DNA from: Odobenus rosmarus divergens
Taxonomy: Eukaryota > Chordata > Mammalia > Carnivora > Odobenidae
Direction of reading: 5' to 3'
Assembly: GCF_000321225.1 (NCBI RefSeq)
Contig: NW_004451009.1
Location: forward strand, 913,268-977,267
DNA: 64,000 bases
Shown here piece after piece: positions 12,151 through 24,300 of the stretch. A program made the translations under genes and the position numbers. Each line of letters starts with the position of its first letter. Position 1 is the stretch's first letter. The notes beneath the pieces were generated by a model. It searched no databases, was not told the origin of the DNA, and saw nothing but the letters and a program-made list of their open reading frames with translations.

Positions 12151-12549
12151 TGTCACTGTTCGTTCAGGATATCTCGTGTTTGTTGCTGCCACCATACTTG
12201 ACTCTCAGTATATCTCATGAATCTCATTCTTTTTTTATTAAACTCTTCTGTGTAAGCAAATGAAATGTAAGGTACAGTCTTTCCACTGTCCATCCCCACA
12301 CACTCTAATAGGGACTTGGCCTCTCAGCTGTGTGCATAGATGTTGTATATGCATTGAAAAAAGGACTAGAAGCTATATTTTAAAGTATGGCTATATGTGG
12401 GTGGTGGGATTATAAATGTCTTTATTTTCTTATGTCTTTTTTTCCTTAGTTTTTTACAGTGCATGATTTTTAGAGTTAGAAAAATTGTCAACTACTTAAG
12501 TATATTTGAAATAACTGTGATAATGGGACATTCATCACTTACCTTCATT
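12151..12549. other. Intron sequence
   Basis: The sequence is AT-rich, with no gene or clear repeat. Confidence 0.4.
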
Positions 12550-12860
12550 CAGGGCTTGGCAGCCGTCTATATTTTAGGCTTTGGGGGCATTGTGATCCCT
12601 GCTGCAGCAGCCCAGCTCTGCACTTGGACTGCATGGGGGGCCACAGACAGCACACAAATGAGCGTGGTGCTGTTGTGCTAACACTTTATTTAGGGACCTT
12701 GAAACTGGCATTTCACATACTTTTCTCACATTGTGAAATACTATTTTTCTTTTGATTTTTTTTCAATCATTTAAACATGTGAAAACCATTCTTAGTTTAT
12801 AGGCCTACAGAAACAGGCAGTGAGCTGGATTCGGCCCATGGGCTACAGTTTGCTGACCCT
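12550..12860. mobile_element. Nonautonomous hAT-like DNA transposon
   Basis: The left end cagggcttggcag and right end agtttgctgaccct form imperfect inverted termini. The internal motifs attttaggctttgggggc, ggattcggcccatgggctac and acactttatttaggg match a common mammalian hAT family. I cannot fix the family name without a search. Confidence 0.7.
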
Positions 12861-14156
12861 ACAAGATGATGATTTTTCTGAAAATATGTGTTTCTAAGAA
12901 GTCATGGCTGACCCTTGTGAAGATCTTAGAATGGTATCTCCATCTTATTAACTGGTGCCATAGATTTGTTTTTTGCCAGTTGTCTTCACTATTTTCTTTC
13001 TTTCAAGAGAAAAATGATTTTTTTTCTCTCCAAAATAAATAATGAAAATTTTTTTGATGGAGGGAACACTTCAGCCGTTTCAGAAATGCAAATGACTTTT
13101 GCTGTGTTGTTTCACTTTCAGTGGTGGGAGATACATGGTCAAGAATATTAAATGATACTGTGAGAAATGGAGAAAAAATGGAAAAAGAGGAGAGCTGCTT
13201 CTTTGAGTCCTTTAATTCTGATACCATGTGGTTGCTGGGTTTCGTTCCATAGTAAACATGTGGGACAGTTAGACCTCTGCCGTCCTGGCTCTTGAGGCGT
13301 TGACCCTGCAGAAATCACAGCTGCCATCGGTAGCGGGACCTGGCTTGTCCCGGGACTGGTCTGTGTCTGCGGGTGCTGGCAGGACCCCCCACTTTTCCTC
13401 CAGACTCCCGGGGCCATGTGTTGTGATTTAAGGAAATGAGGAAGGGTTTTTTTTTGTTTTTTTTTAACTTTAATAATTTAAATGTATATATGAAACATAG
13501 AAATGAAACACTAGAAATTACATTTTAGGAATTTCTTTTGTTTGACAGTTTTAGGGACATGCTGTCCAAAGCATGGGGCCCAGAGTTGCCCTGCATCCAA
13601 GCCTCTAGGTTGTGCAGTGCAGACTCCTGGTCATCATACCTGGTAAAGCGGGCTTTCTGCATGCAGAACCCAGGAAAATGCATTTTTTACAGTCTCTGCA
13701 GTGGGTTATTTTTACATCGAAGTTTGAAAACTGCTGGTCTAGGGGAATAAGAGAGCAAGCTAACAGGGTAGGTTGGCGGTCTTTGCACCAGCATTCCACT
13801 GTGGCTGTGTTCTTTCCCACACTCAGAGACAGGACCTTTTAAACATACTCTGAAAAGCATTCTTAACAATGGCAGAATGCAGCACAGGTAGGAAAAAAGC
13901 CCTAGTTTCCCTCAAAACATAGTCCTTAAGAAAAAGAATGTTCTCAATGAAGTACATATATACTGGCCTTTGAGGGTTTGTTTCTTTTACCAGGTAGGTT
14001 TGTTCATGTTTACTTTCTAGTCCTTTACACCTTAAAGCCCAAGGGTGTCAGAAAGAGAAGAAGTTAGTGTCTTTTATTCTTCTATTGTATTTCTGTAAGC
14101 ATGTTATAACTTGCTGGTACAAAGAATAATGGTAAATGGACTTTTTTTTTAACCAG
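12861..14156. other. Intron sequence
   Basis: No gene is supported. The section 13545-13745 has a MER5/hAT-like right part (gtttgaaaactgctggtcta), but I cannot confirm it. Confidence 0.4.
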
Positions 14157-14329
14157 GGGGAACACCTAATTTGAAATTATTGTGGCTGAACCAAGAGCCA
14201 GGAATACAAGGCCGGCGCTTGGATGCCCTCCTAGGCTGTTTCGACCTTTCCTCCTCAAGAGAAGAGCTGCAGGCGGTAGAAAACCCCTTTAAAGCGTTGT
14301 GCTGCCTCTTGATCTACCTCTTTGTGCAG
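14157..14329 (+). CDS. FAM120B: FAM120B internal coding exon (second in window)
   Basis: The acceptor is ttttttttaaccag and the donor is cag|gtaacc. The 173-base exon completes the split glycine codon from 6413 and then carries 57 codons, ending in phase 0. It reads GTPNLKLLWLNQEPGIQGRR, continues LDALLGCFDLSSSREELQAV and ends CCLLIYLFVQ. This segment is helical and hydrophobic near its end, as in the FAM120 C-terminal domain. Compared with my recollection of human FAM120B there are only conservative changes (for example human SLKILWLNQEPEIQVRR). The previous intron is 7.7 kb. A possible alternative terminal exon that would follow this one in frame starts at 15053. The match spans the whole exon without a frameshift or stop. 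Confidence 0.96.
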
Positions 14330-17300
14330 GTAACCTCAGCTCCTCGTTCTAGGTCCTGCGTTGGCTCCTCGCTCCTGCCCTTGCCTTTTGTGAGGTGTGG
14401 CGCTCTGGGGTCTGGCCGTGGGCCTGTCCCCATGTCATGCTGTCTAGTATCTGCCCCATGAGCACGAGTCCCTTGCAGCTGTGTTCCCTGTCAGCACACA
14501 TATTAGACGCCTGTCTGTGTCAGACATAGAGGCTCATAATGCATGTAAGTGTAATGGAGGCGTGGGACACCGTGCAGGTTTGCTTCTGCTTTCCAAGCGC
14601 TTTGAACCATGTAGTGCCTCCCCTGGTGCCTTTACCGTCCAGGAGGTTAGTCCCGTCGGGGGTCCAGTCTTGTGGTGAGAAGGCCTGGTGCTTCTGGGCA
14701 ACGCCTTCCAACGTCACTGCTCTAGCAGACGTTTACTGAGACTTCCCTTCACGTCCCAGTCTAAGACAAGGTAATGGGTACCTCCTGGGGTTATTGGGGT
14801 GTCGCACTGTGGAAAATACGAAACGTGCTTCGCAGAGGTGCCCCATGATATGTCTGCTAGGGTCATCATCGTCACGGCCTGTGTCTTCCTTGCCTGATTA
14901 AACCAGGGGTTGGAGGCCTCACATGAGGAATGCAGTGCCAGGCCCTGATTGGTGTCCCTCAACAAGTTAGGCAGTTTCTGTTTCATTAGTTTTACACTTA
15001 GGTTATGTGTGAAAATTATAAAGGCCCATGAAAGTATTTGTCTTTTTAACAGGTGCCCGTGTGCAGGGTAATGTTTGGAAACCTCAGCAAAAGAAGGGCC
15101 AAATCACTCCCTCTTCCAGCCCCTTTCCTCCCACTTCCTTTCCTTGGCTGTATTACTTTTAAATGATTTTGTCTCACATTTGTCACAACGACAATAAAAG
15201 AAAAAGTCCTTTGCAATCACGTCTCTGTTGTTTTTAGCCCATCTGGACCTCCTGTCCTCTCGACACCTTTGGGCTGTCTTCTGCTGTGGCCTCTGTATGT
15301 GCTGGATCTTGGGACTCGTTTGGCATAAACATCAAATTTTCATTTGCCTGGAATAGAGAGTTAGGTGACTGTTTCTCAGACCTGAATTCACTTTATGAAT
15401 TATTGTTTTTAAGAAATTCACTCTTACCGTGGAATTACATTTCAAGGGAGCTTTATACTGATTCGTCTTTTCCTTTTCTAAATTGTTCTTTTGGCTCTGC
15501 CAGTTTATACCTAGTTCTGCATTTTGCATTTTGTAAAAATGTGGTATATATAGCTAAATAACTCTTAAGAGATTTTATTGCTTCAATATTGGTTTCACAA
15601 GCACCAGTGTAAACTTCAGTTTTTGCTTTACTATTTTGAGTAGAACATTTTGTTATTGGTACCAGACTTAGCAATATAACTGAATAGAGGATGGATTTTT
15701 AAGTGTAAAACTGCCTTTCTTTTGATACCATTTACTAAATATGCAAGCATGTATCAGTTAATGTTTTCTGTCCAGTGTTCATTAGTCTCCAGGTGGCCGA
15801 GATAGGGCCGTCATGGGGATTGGGAATGGTGAATAACCAAGAGCTGAGGTTTCTCCTCCAGAAAAATAAGTGTGTTTTCTTCTGAATACTGTCTGCATGC
15901 ATATGAACAGTCACTCCTTGGACACACATTTTGAATTGCTCTTTCCAGTAAGAGGGTTGTTGAACCTGTTGACAGTCGCTCATCATAGCTCTGTGCTCGC
16001 CACTTGTGCAGGTGACTGTCAGTTACAAAAATCCGTGTCCAGACCACAGAACAGCAGCTTTCCATCTCCAATATCTCTCTATACCTGAAGCAAGACAAGC
16101 GTCAGGAGGAAAATTTCCACCTTCATCTTCTTTCTGATAACACTAATGGTTACCTTTCAGTAAAAATCTCTTTAGTGTGAGTCAGCATGAGGCAGACATA
16201 TGATGTTGGTTTGACTTAAAGAGCATATTTAAATTGGAGCTTTTTGAAACCGAAAAACAGTGAATCAACACATCAGTGGCATCTCTGAGATTAAGAAGGA
16301 ACTGTAATATTCACAGGGTTAATATTCTCTTAAGGTTTCATAAGGCTATATAAAAATATTACACTTTTCTGTGGTTAAGCTTAAGTTAGATGTTTCATTG
16401 TGCGACGTGGGGTACAGAACCTGTAGAGAAACGAAATGCTCTCATAACCTCCAAGTCAATAACAACAACACTTTTTACTGAAAGCTTATCTGAGAACATT
16501 CTCTGGAAGGGTAAGTTTACATCATAGCAAGTGTATGTAGTTTTTATAATCTCTAGTTGAGCAAATGCTTTAAATAGTAATATCTGTTCTGTGAAACCCT
16601 AAAAAAGCACCCTCTGTGGTGGTTTAGACTGTTAACTGCGGAGGTGGGCTACCTGTGAAAGCAATGGTACGTGAGATAGTTTTCTTTTCTCGTAAATTGG
16701 TGTTTTAAAATCAGCCTTCTTCAAAAGTTGCTAATGGCAAGAGGTAGAATTACATTGCAACAAACCCAGTCTAAATGGAGAGAGATGGGGTTTATGGAAT
16801 AAAAAAACGTGTTCTTTGCTTGGTTTTGCTTCTGTAGACTGGGGTCTTTTTTCTTGGTCATGAGTACTACACATCTGTGGACTTTTCTGTTATTCCCTGA
16901 AATAGTTACAGCTGTCATTTATACAAAGGCAATAAGTACCTCAGAATGGAGCAGGGCAGGGTAGTGACGGGGTTGGTGCCTTCCGTGGGGTGGAGTTGAC
17001 GAATGCCAGAAGTATTTGCTTTTCCAGGAGAGGTCAGTGGGTCCTGGCCGTGGAGAGCAGGAGTCCCCAGTGAACTGTCTTTCTGGTTTATGGTGGCGTC
17101 ATTTTTATTAGGAGTAAACATTAGCCACTTTTATCACTGAGGAAGAATCAAAATTCTTACTCATAGGTTTGTGGTTGTCATCCTGGTTTTTTCCCTTCAA
17201 GCCTTTACTTGCCACAGAACGTATTCCTCTATAGAAAGAAGTTCTCGTATTCTTATGATGGTGGTGGAAACACTGAGCAAGGGAACTGCAGTGCTTTTCT

Positions 17301-17943
17301 CTGGCTGGCAGAATTTGGTGGCTGAGCTGGAAAAGTCACCACCCCCTAACCTGGGAGAGGTGGTTCCCTAGAGCAGCCCGCTGTCCATGGTGCTCCCAGG
17401 CCCTGTCCTCATTCCCATCATTTTCTCGAGACCCAGAGTTTTCCCATCTGTCTCCCCAAATCCCTGCCCTCCTTGTTCTTGCTCACACTTTGGTTGGACC
17501 CCTTGATTCCACAGAAGATCGGAGGGTCTCATATGTGGGGGTCCTGAGATATGAGTATGCAAGTTTCATCAGGGCTGGCAAAGGTGGAAGTTTGTCCCAG
17601 CCTTGATCACCCCAGCTCACGCTGCAAACCCCTAAGTTACCAGCTGTGGGAATTGGTGCCCAAAACAGTCACCTGTGTTGCTCTAAGACTCAGGTCTGGT
17701 TGTGGCTCACGGCCCCTCCCAAGCATTCTAGAGCTTCCCCCCTTGCTGCGGAGTGACCAGGGCCCTGTCCAGCTTGGCCCTGGGCATCATGGACTGTGGG
17801 CTCTGGACAAAGAGGCCCCACTGACCTCCGCCTCTGCCTCTTCTACTGCCCCCAGTGCGCGCCTGTCTTTAGTCATTGAATCCACGTGCACAGTGTTGGA
17901 TTTTTCCCAGAGCTGATGCTGCTTCTCTCTCTCTCCCTTTCAG
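14330..17943. other. Intron between the second and third visible exons
   Basis: This is mostly unique sequence without young SINEs or LINEs, unusual for this window. The only notable object is the candidate terminal exon at 15053. Confidence 0.5.
15053..15215 (+). other. Candidate alternative terminal exon of FAM120B
   Basis: An acceptor-like site (ttgtctttttaacag) ends at 15052. Joined to the phase-0 donor at 14329, it gives an in-frame extension of 37 codons beginning VPVCRVMFGNLSKRRAKSLP and ending at TGA 15164-15166. An AATAAA follows at 15193-15198. The combination of strong acceptor, open frame, stop and nearby poly(A) signal fits a truncated isoform lacking the last five exons. I do not recognise the peptide and know of no such isoform. 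Chance is a reasonable alternative. Confidence 0.3.
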
Positions 17944-18036
17944 GTGGACACTCTTTGCCTGGAGGATCTGCATGCTTTTATTGCTCAGGTCTTGTGCCTC
18001 CAAGGAAAGTCAACTGTGCAGCTTGCAGACTTGCAG
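17944..18036 (+). CDS. FAM120B: FAM120B internal coding exon (third in window)
   Basis: The acceptor lies at the end of a long pyrimidine run (ctctctctccctttcag) and the donor is cag|gtactg. The exon is 93 bases, exactly 31 codons, phase 0 at both ends, so skipping it would keep the frame. It reads VDTLCLEDLHAFIAQVLCLQ and then GKSTVQLADLQ. It differs from human FAM120B, as I recall it, at a few positions only (human AQALCLQGKSTSQLVNLQ). It belongs to the C-terminal domain of unknown fold shared by the FAM120 family. It precedes a 26.4-kb intron, the longest in the window and the most heavily loaded with retroelements. Confidence 0.96.
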
Positions 18037-19095
18037 GTACTGGCCTGATTGATTGTCACAGTTCTGGAGACCCCCTGCCTGCCCAGCCATTTCTCCTGTT
18101 GTGTTTTTTTAAGTTTTGGTTGGTGTTTCACAGAAAAGGTATGAAGGCATCTATAATCAGGGTGTTTTTATGATGCTGTGGCATGGCTTCATCTCTCACA
18201 GCAGAGCCCAGGGTCCTCGCAGGTTAGTGAAGTTCAAGCAGAGCTGTGGACAGATGGCGCCCTGCGCTCCAGGGAAGTGGCCCTCTAGACCTCAGTCTCA
18301 GCTGGGTCACATGCTCGCCAGAGCTGCCTGATTCCAGCGCTGGGAGACGTGTCGTTCTCAATCCTGTCTCAGTATTGTAGTAACACAAGGACAGGAGTCG
18401 GTTTGATCCTTGATAAGCCTTGCTAACTTTGGGAAAACAGGACGCCTTTTTCTGGTGTTCGTGATTTTGGCCCATACACATCCTGTCTTGCCTGTTTTGT
18501 CCATGGGCCTGGCCTCCCAGACGTCAGGGACTGCTCTTAGGGGCCTGGGCCACGTCCTACCCGCCCTGTGTCCTCTCCCAGTGCCTTGCTTGTGGAGTGT
18601 TTAGTAAATGGAGATCATGCGCCCGTGTTGCTTTTATTCACATGTTGCCACTCACAGGCGTTTTATTCCTTTAATTTCATGAACAAGCCGTTGGCAGCTG
18701 AGCCTGGCTCCTCTCCTCTCTGGCCACGCCCCGTTGGGTCCCATAGCTGTTTCGTAGAGGAAAACCCGAGGTCAGGTCAGTTGTTGGTGGAAACTGAAGA
18801 CTTTGCTTTATAAATGCCATTGGATAATGATGAGTTTTATCCGCAGATTCTAGTTAATTGAATTAATTTTCACTTGTCTTTCTAGTGAAAAAAAAACTAA
18901 TAAATTTCATTTATGAACAACTTTTAATCTAATCTCAGAACTCTTCCGCACCATGTTTACTGCATGAACTAATTCTCATAGCAGCCCAATTAAATACAGT
19001 CAGGCTGTGTGTGTGTGTGTGTGTGTGTGTGCGGTTTCATTACGTTATAGTCAAAGTTATTTTTAGAGGTGGATTTTTTCCTCCTTTTGGCAAGA
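18037..19095. other. Start of the 26-kb intron
   Basis: No gene is seen. A (TG)n microsatellite of 26 bases lies at 19006-19031. Confidence 0.5.
19006..19031. repeat. (TG)13 microsatellite
   Basis: An uninterrupted run of 13 TG units. Confidence 0.97.
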
Positions 19096-19653
19096 CACAA
19101 TTTTAAAAAGTGAATTTTGGGTTATTACTAGGTTAATGCTAATTCTTTTTTTATTGAGGTATAATTGACACACTTATATAAGTTTCAGGTGCTCGACAAT
19201 GATTCAATATTTGTATATATTGTGAAATGATCACCACAGCAAGTCTAGTTAGTATCTGTCAGCACCCATAGTTACAGAATTTTTTTCTTGTGATGAGAAC
19301 TTTTAAGATTTATGCTCTTAGCAACTTTCAGGTATGCAACACAGTGTTATTAACCATGGTCTCCACGACGTACATCACATCCTGTGGCTTATTAATGTTA
19401 TGCACTGGTCTGGATGTGTGTGGGCCAAAATCACGAAGGAGTCTGTACCTTCTGACTCCTTCCCCCATTTTAGTCACCCCCTATCTCCAGTGACCACCAG
19501 CCTGTATGGTATTTGTCTTTCTTTCTCTGACTTACTTCACTGGCATAATGCCCTCAAGGTCCATCCACGTTACCACAAATGGCAAAATTTCACTTTCTTT
19601 TTTTTTTAATGCCTCAATGATACTGCATTGTGTAGATATGTCACATCTTTTTA

Positions 19654-19866
19654 TTTTTTATTTTATTTATTTATTTATTTATTTTTTAAGATTTTGTTTA
19701 TTTGCTAGAGAGAGAGTGACAGCACAAGCAGGGGGAGTGGCAGGCAGAGGGAGAAGCAGGGTCCCTGCCGAGCAAGGAGCCCTATGTGGGACTCAGTCCC
19801 AGGATCCTGGGATCACGACCTGAGCCGAAGGCAGACGCTTAACCGACTGAGCCACCCAGGCGTCCC
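19654..19866 (-). mobile_element. CAN SINE, antisense, nested in L1
   Basis: The reversed head is gagccacccaggcgtccc. The flanking duplication is gtcacatcttttta (19640-19653 and 19867-19880). Confidence 0.94.
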
Positions 19867-20728
19867 GTCACATCTTTTTAATGTATTCATCAGTTGATGG
19901 ACACCTAAGGTGTTTTCATGTCTTGTCTGTTGTGAGTAATGCTGCCTCAAACATGGGCTGCACATACCTCACAAGATAGTGATTTAACTTCCTTCAGATA
20001 TATCCCCAGAAGTTGGATTGCTGGATTTTAGGGTAGCTCCATTTTTAGTTTTTTTGAGGAGCCTCCATACTCTTTTCCGGAGTAGCTGCCCCAGCTTGCA
20101 TTCCTACCAGCAGTGCAAGACGGTTCCCCTTTCTCCGCATCCTGGCCAATACTTACTTACCTTTTGCCTGATGATGGCCCTCCTAAATAAGTGTGGGAAG
20201 TTAATTGACCATATATGCATGGGTTTACTTTTGAGCTCTCTATTCTGTTCCATTGATTTTCGTGTCTGTTTTTATGCTAATATTACACTGTTTTGATTAT
20301 AATAGCTTTGTAATACAGTTTGAAATCAGGGAGCGTGACGCCTCCAGCTCTTTTCTTTCTCAGGACTGCTCTGGCTATTCAGAGCCTTTTGTGGTTCCAT
20401 ACACATTTTAGGATTGTTTGTTCTATTTCTATGAAAAGTGCCATAGGAATTTTTATAGAGATCACATTGATGCTGTAGATTGCTTTGGATAGTATGGACA
20501 TTTTAACAATATTTGTTCTTCCAGCCCATGAGCATGGAATATCTTTCATTTGTTTGCGTCATCTTCACTTTCTTTCATCAGTGTTTTATAATTTTCAGAG
20601 TGCAGGTCTTTCACGTCCCTGGTTAAATTTATTCCTACCTATCTTATTCTTTTTGATGCAATTGTAAATGAGATTGTTGTCTTAATTGCTCAGATAGTTC
20701 CTTATTAGTGTATAGAAATGCAACAGAT

Positions 20729-20930
20729 TGGGACACCTGGGTGGCTCAGTTGGTTAAGCATCTGCCTTCAGCTCGGGTCCTGATCTCAGGGTCCTGGGAT
20801 CGAGTCCCATGTTGGGCTCCCTGCTCAGCGGGAAGCCTGCTTCTCCCTCTCCTCTGCTGCCTCCCCTGCTTGTGCTCTGTCTCTCTGACAAATAAAGAAA
20901 ATCTTCAATAATAATAATAAACCTTAAAAA
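20729..20930 (+). mobile_element. CAN SINE, sense, nested in L1
   Basis: The head reads ggacacctgggtggctcagt and is followed by ggttaagcatctgcc. The flanking duplication is agaaatgcaa (20714-20723 and 20931-20940). Confidence 0.93.
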
Positions 20931-21321
20931 AGAAATGCAAAAGGTTTCGTGTATTGATGTATCCTGTAGCTTTATTGAATTCATTTATTAGTTCTGACCA
21001 TTTTTTGGTAGAGTCTTAAGGGTTTTCTATGTGTAGTATCAGGTCATTGGAAGATAGTGGCAGTTTTACTTCTTCCTTTCAGTTCGGATGCCTTTTATTT
21101 CTTTTCCTTGCCTGATCGCTGTGGCTAGGACGTCCAGTCCTGTGTTGGATGAGAATGGTGAGAGTGGACCTTCTTGTCTTGTGCCTGACTTTAGGGAGGA
21201 AGCTCTCAGCGTTTCACCATTGGGGATGTTAGCTGATTGCATTGAGTATGAACAACTGAGTAGGAACAGCACAATTTTTAAAAAGTGAATTTTCAGTTAT
21301 CAGTAGGTTAATAAAATTCTT

Positions 21322-24300
21322 ACTAGGTTATAGCCCGAGCTGCGTGGCCACCCCGACAGCCTGCTGTCCTGCTGCCGTGGGCCCATCTGTCCCTGGATTC
21401 TCACCTGCCTTCCCCTCTCCAGGCCTAGTAGAACCCAACAGACAGACAGAAGGAGGAGGGGACTTGGAGGTGGTGCTGTCTCCGGCCTCACTGTACAGGG
21501 TGGGCAGCAGAGCAAGGTGGGGTTCGGGGTTCTCTCACTTGGTAGCTGCATGACATTGAACAAGTTCTTGTGAACATACAGCAGAACATAACTGCTCTCT
21601 TTCATAAATATGAGGGGACGTCGTACATGCTTGTTGACAGGGTGGAGTGTGGCACCATGTGGGATGTTCTCGGTCTTTGTGGAAATCGAGGCCATGATCC
21701 CATCCCCACCGTGTCATTGGCAGAGCCAAAATGGGATCGGCTCCTGACACCCAACCAGTGGTCTTTGCTGTGAGGAGGTGCTTTTCTGGGAGGAGGGGGC
21801 CTGAGGGAAAGCGCGAGGTAAGAGCGGACCCCAGCAGGAGCATGCCTTGTTGTGCCCTCTCGCTTTGGCCCCACGTTTCCCAGTCTGACAGATCCCAGCA
21901 GACCAGGTGCCTTCCACAGGGCTGGAGCTTCTCCAGCAGAAGTGGGGTCTGTACCAGCTGTTACTGACGTTGGTTCCCTGGGAGGACTGTAACTGGGCAG
22001 CTCATGTTCTCCTCACCAGAGCCCTGTGGAGAGTGTCCCAAGGAGGATGTGGGTTTTTACCAGCAGTGGGACTGAAAACAGATGCAATTTCAGAGGCCTC
22101 TTGGCTGTCCTGGTTGATTGGATTGGTTGTGGTGATGCTGTGAGGCAGGGAGGGGAGGGGCAGGGTCCCCCCAGGGTCTCACTCCGCTCCCGCTGTTGAG
22201 GAGCAACTCATCTGGGACTTAGCTGTGGCTTTGTTTCCAGACCCTTGTCTTCACCATAAGCTGCAGGTGAGCTTGGTGTCCCTGCTCACTGGTGCTCGTG
22301 GGGAATTTTTAAAATGCCCAGCATTATTTTTCTTGTCCCAACAGCTCAAATACAGCTTTAAGATGGTATACAGGTTTACATTTTTATTAAAAATCCAGGT
22401 CATTGGATTATATTTGTAAAGATTATATCCCATATTATATATACGCACATATTCATTTACAGACATAGAAGTCTGCTATCTATGATAAAGAATACAAGAA
22501 CTCTTAATCTGTAACAGTTCTGTAAGAAAAGAAAACTGAAGGGAAGCAGGATTAGTTGTAACTAAGAAAAAGGCAAAGACAGCTTACTTTCATCGCACAC
22601 AGAGGGCAGTCACACAGGTAGCAGGGGACACTGGCCCCCTCAGTGCCGGAACATGTGCGAGGAGCTGAGCCGGGCGCAGGGAGTAAGACTGTCTTCCGGG
22701 CTGGAGCCGTGTCCTCTCTGAAAGCTGGTATGTGTTTGCTCTTTTCCTGTTCGTGTGTGTGACTGTCCGTAAGTGCGTTCTAGGGGACCCAGTCTGTTCA
22801 TGGTGCTTTACGTAGCTCATGGGGTCCTTTGATACTTGGCTTGTGCAGCCCCCGTGAGAGCACACACAGAGAAGGGGATGCACACAGGATGAGGGTGGGG
22901 TGTCTGCATAGTTAGGTGGGAAAGCCAGCTAAGCAGTACACCGAGTCACACAGTGAGCAAGTAGCCCGTGAAGCTTGGGTTCTCGCATCTGTTGAATTTA
23001 AGACAAGGTTGCAAGGGTAGAGGGATAGTCATGTGCCATGAGGTGTCCATGGCGTGTGGCACGGGGAGCTCTGGGCACCCAGATACCCGGTTCCTGATGC
23101 GGGCATGCGTGTACTTGTCTAGGCATGTACAGGGTTAGCAACAGCTTCCTCACTCACCCAGTGGTGTTTTGTCAGGCGTGGGTGCACGCCCAGAGCATTT
23201 TGCAAAGTCCTCTAGAAAATAAGAGGTATTGGGGTTGTCACCCTGCTACCGCTGAGCCAAACAGGGTACCCAGCAAGCAGACCGGTGCCTGCTCTCAGAA
23301 CCTTTGTCTCCCCCCGCCCCGCCCCACCCCACCCTGAGCAGGGCAATTCCTTTACATCCCTCTTGGCGCTCTTTTTGGGCAGAGCCAAAGGAACCATCCT
23401 AGTCTCTTTGCTCATCAGTTTCTCTGCTGTGTTAGGTCCCCCCTTCTGGCTCTGACTCCAGCCTCCTTCCAGATGGAAGGCTCCCCATGTTTAGAACATT
23501 CTGGATTTCTCTGTGAGGAGAGACTAGGGGAGTCAAGGACTTGGGGAGCAGTGTCTGAGCGCCCTAGCAGCATCTGCAGAACCACCTTGTCTGGTACTCA
23601 TCACCACTCATTGGAAAGTGCTTGGTCATCTTTGATGGGGAGATAAAAGGAAAGAAATATGAGTTAATGGAAGGAAAATTTATTATGAAATCCAAGCTGT
23701 ACCCCCTCAGAGAGTGACGTGTTGTAAGCGTCACATTTCATTGCCGCTGTGAGGACTTTTCAGGATCTACTGGACGCAGGGTTCTTGGGGCACACTCGCT
23801 GTGGTGGTGTCAGTGTGCACCGTGGGTCAGACCTCATACCAGCACCCCCGGCATGGTGCACATGCGGGGAGCACCCCTGGCATGGTGCATGCGTGGGGAG
23901 CATGGTTTGGTCCCTGGTGGACAGGGAGTCTCAGACGGGTGAGTTGTGTGCACGGTCCTGGAGCGTGAAGGTTAGTCAGTGTCCATGCCAGCAGCAGCTT
24001 CTGGTTGAAATATCCCCCAGAGGCCTCAGGCAGGACCTGACTTCATTATGACCTTGCTTGTTCTGGGCACTCACTACCTGAGTGGCACCTCCACTGGGAC
24101 CGCGGTTCCCACCAGCTGAGCGTGGCACTCACGGTGACGGTCCATCATCGTGGCCCCTCCACACCACACTCTCCGTCCCTTTCTTGCAGGGTCTCTGTTG
24201 TGTGAGTTAGAACAGCCACCCTTACTTCCAAGACTCTAATAGTCTGACTCTTCATGAACTCCTGGTGCAGCATGTAGGTTTTCAGCTTCCATACTTTAAT

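Larger units (their letters stand above)
19148..21269 (-). mobile_element. L1, antisense, with two nested SINEs
   Basis: The + strand begins in the reversed L1 3' UTR (ttattgaggtataattgaca) and proceeds backwards through ORF2 (for example 20040-20160 and 20200-21240). Two CAN SINEs interrupt it. A roughly 52-base direct duplication flanks it at 19096-19147 and 21270-21321. It is 5'-truncated and dead. Confidence 0.87.
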
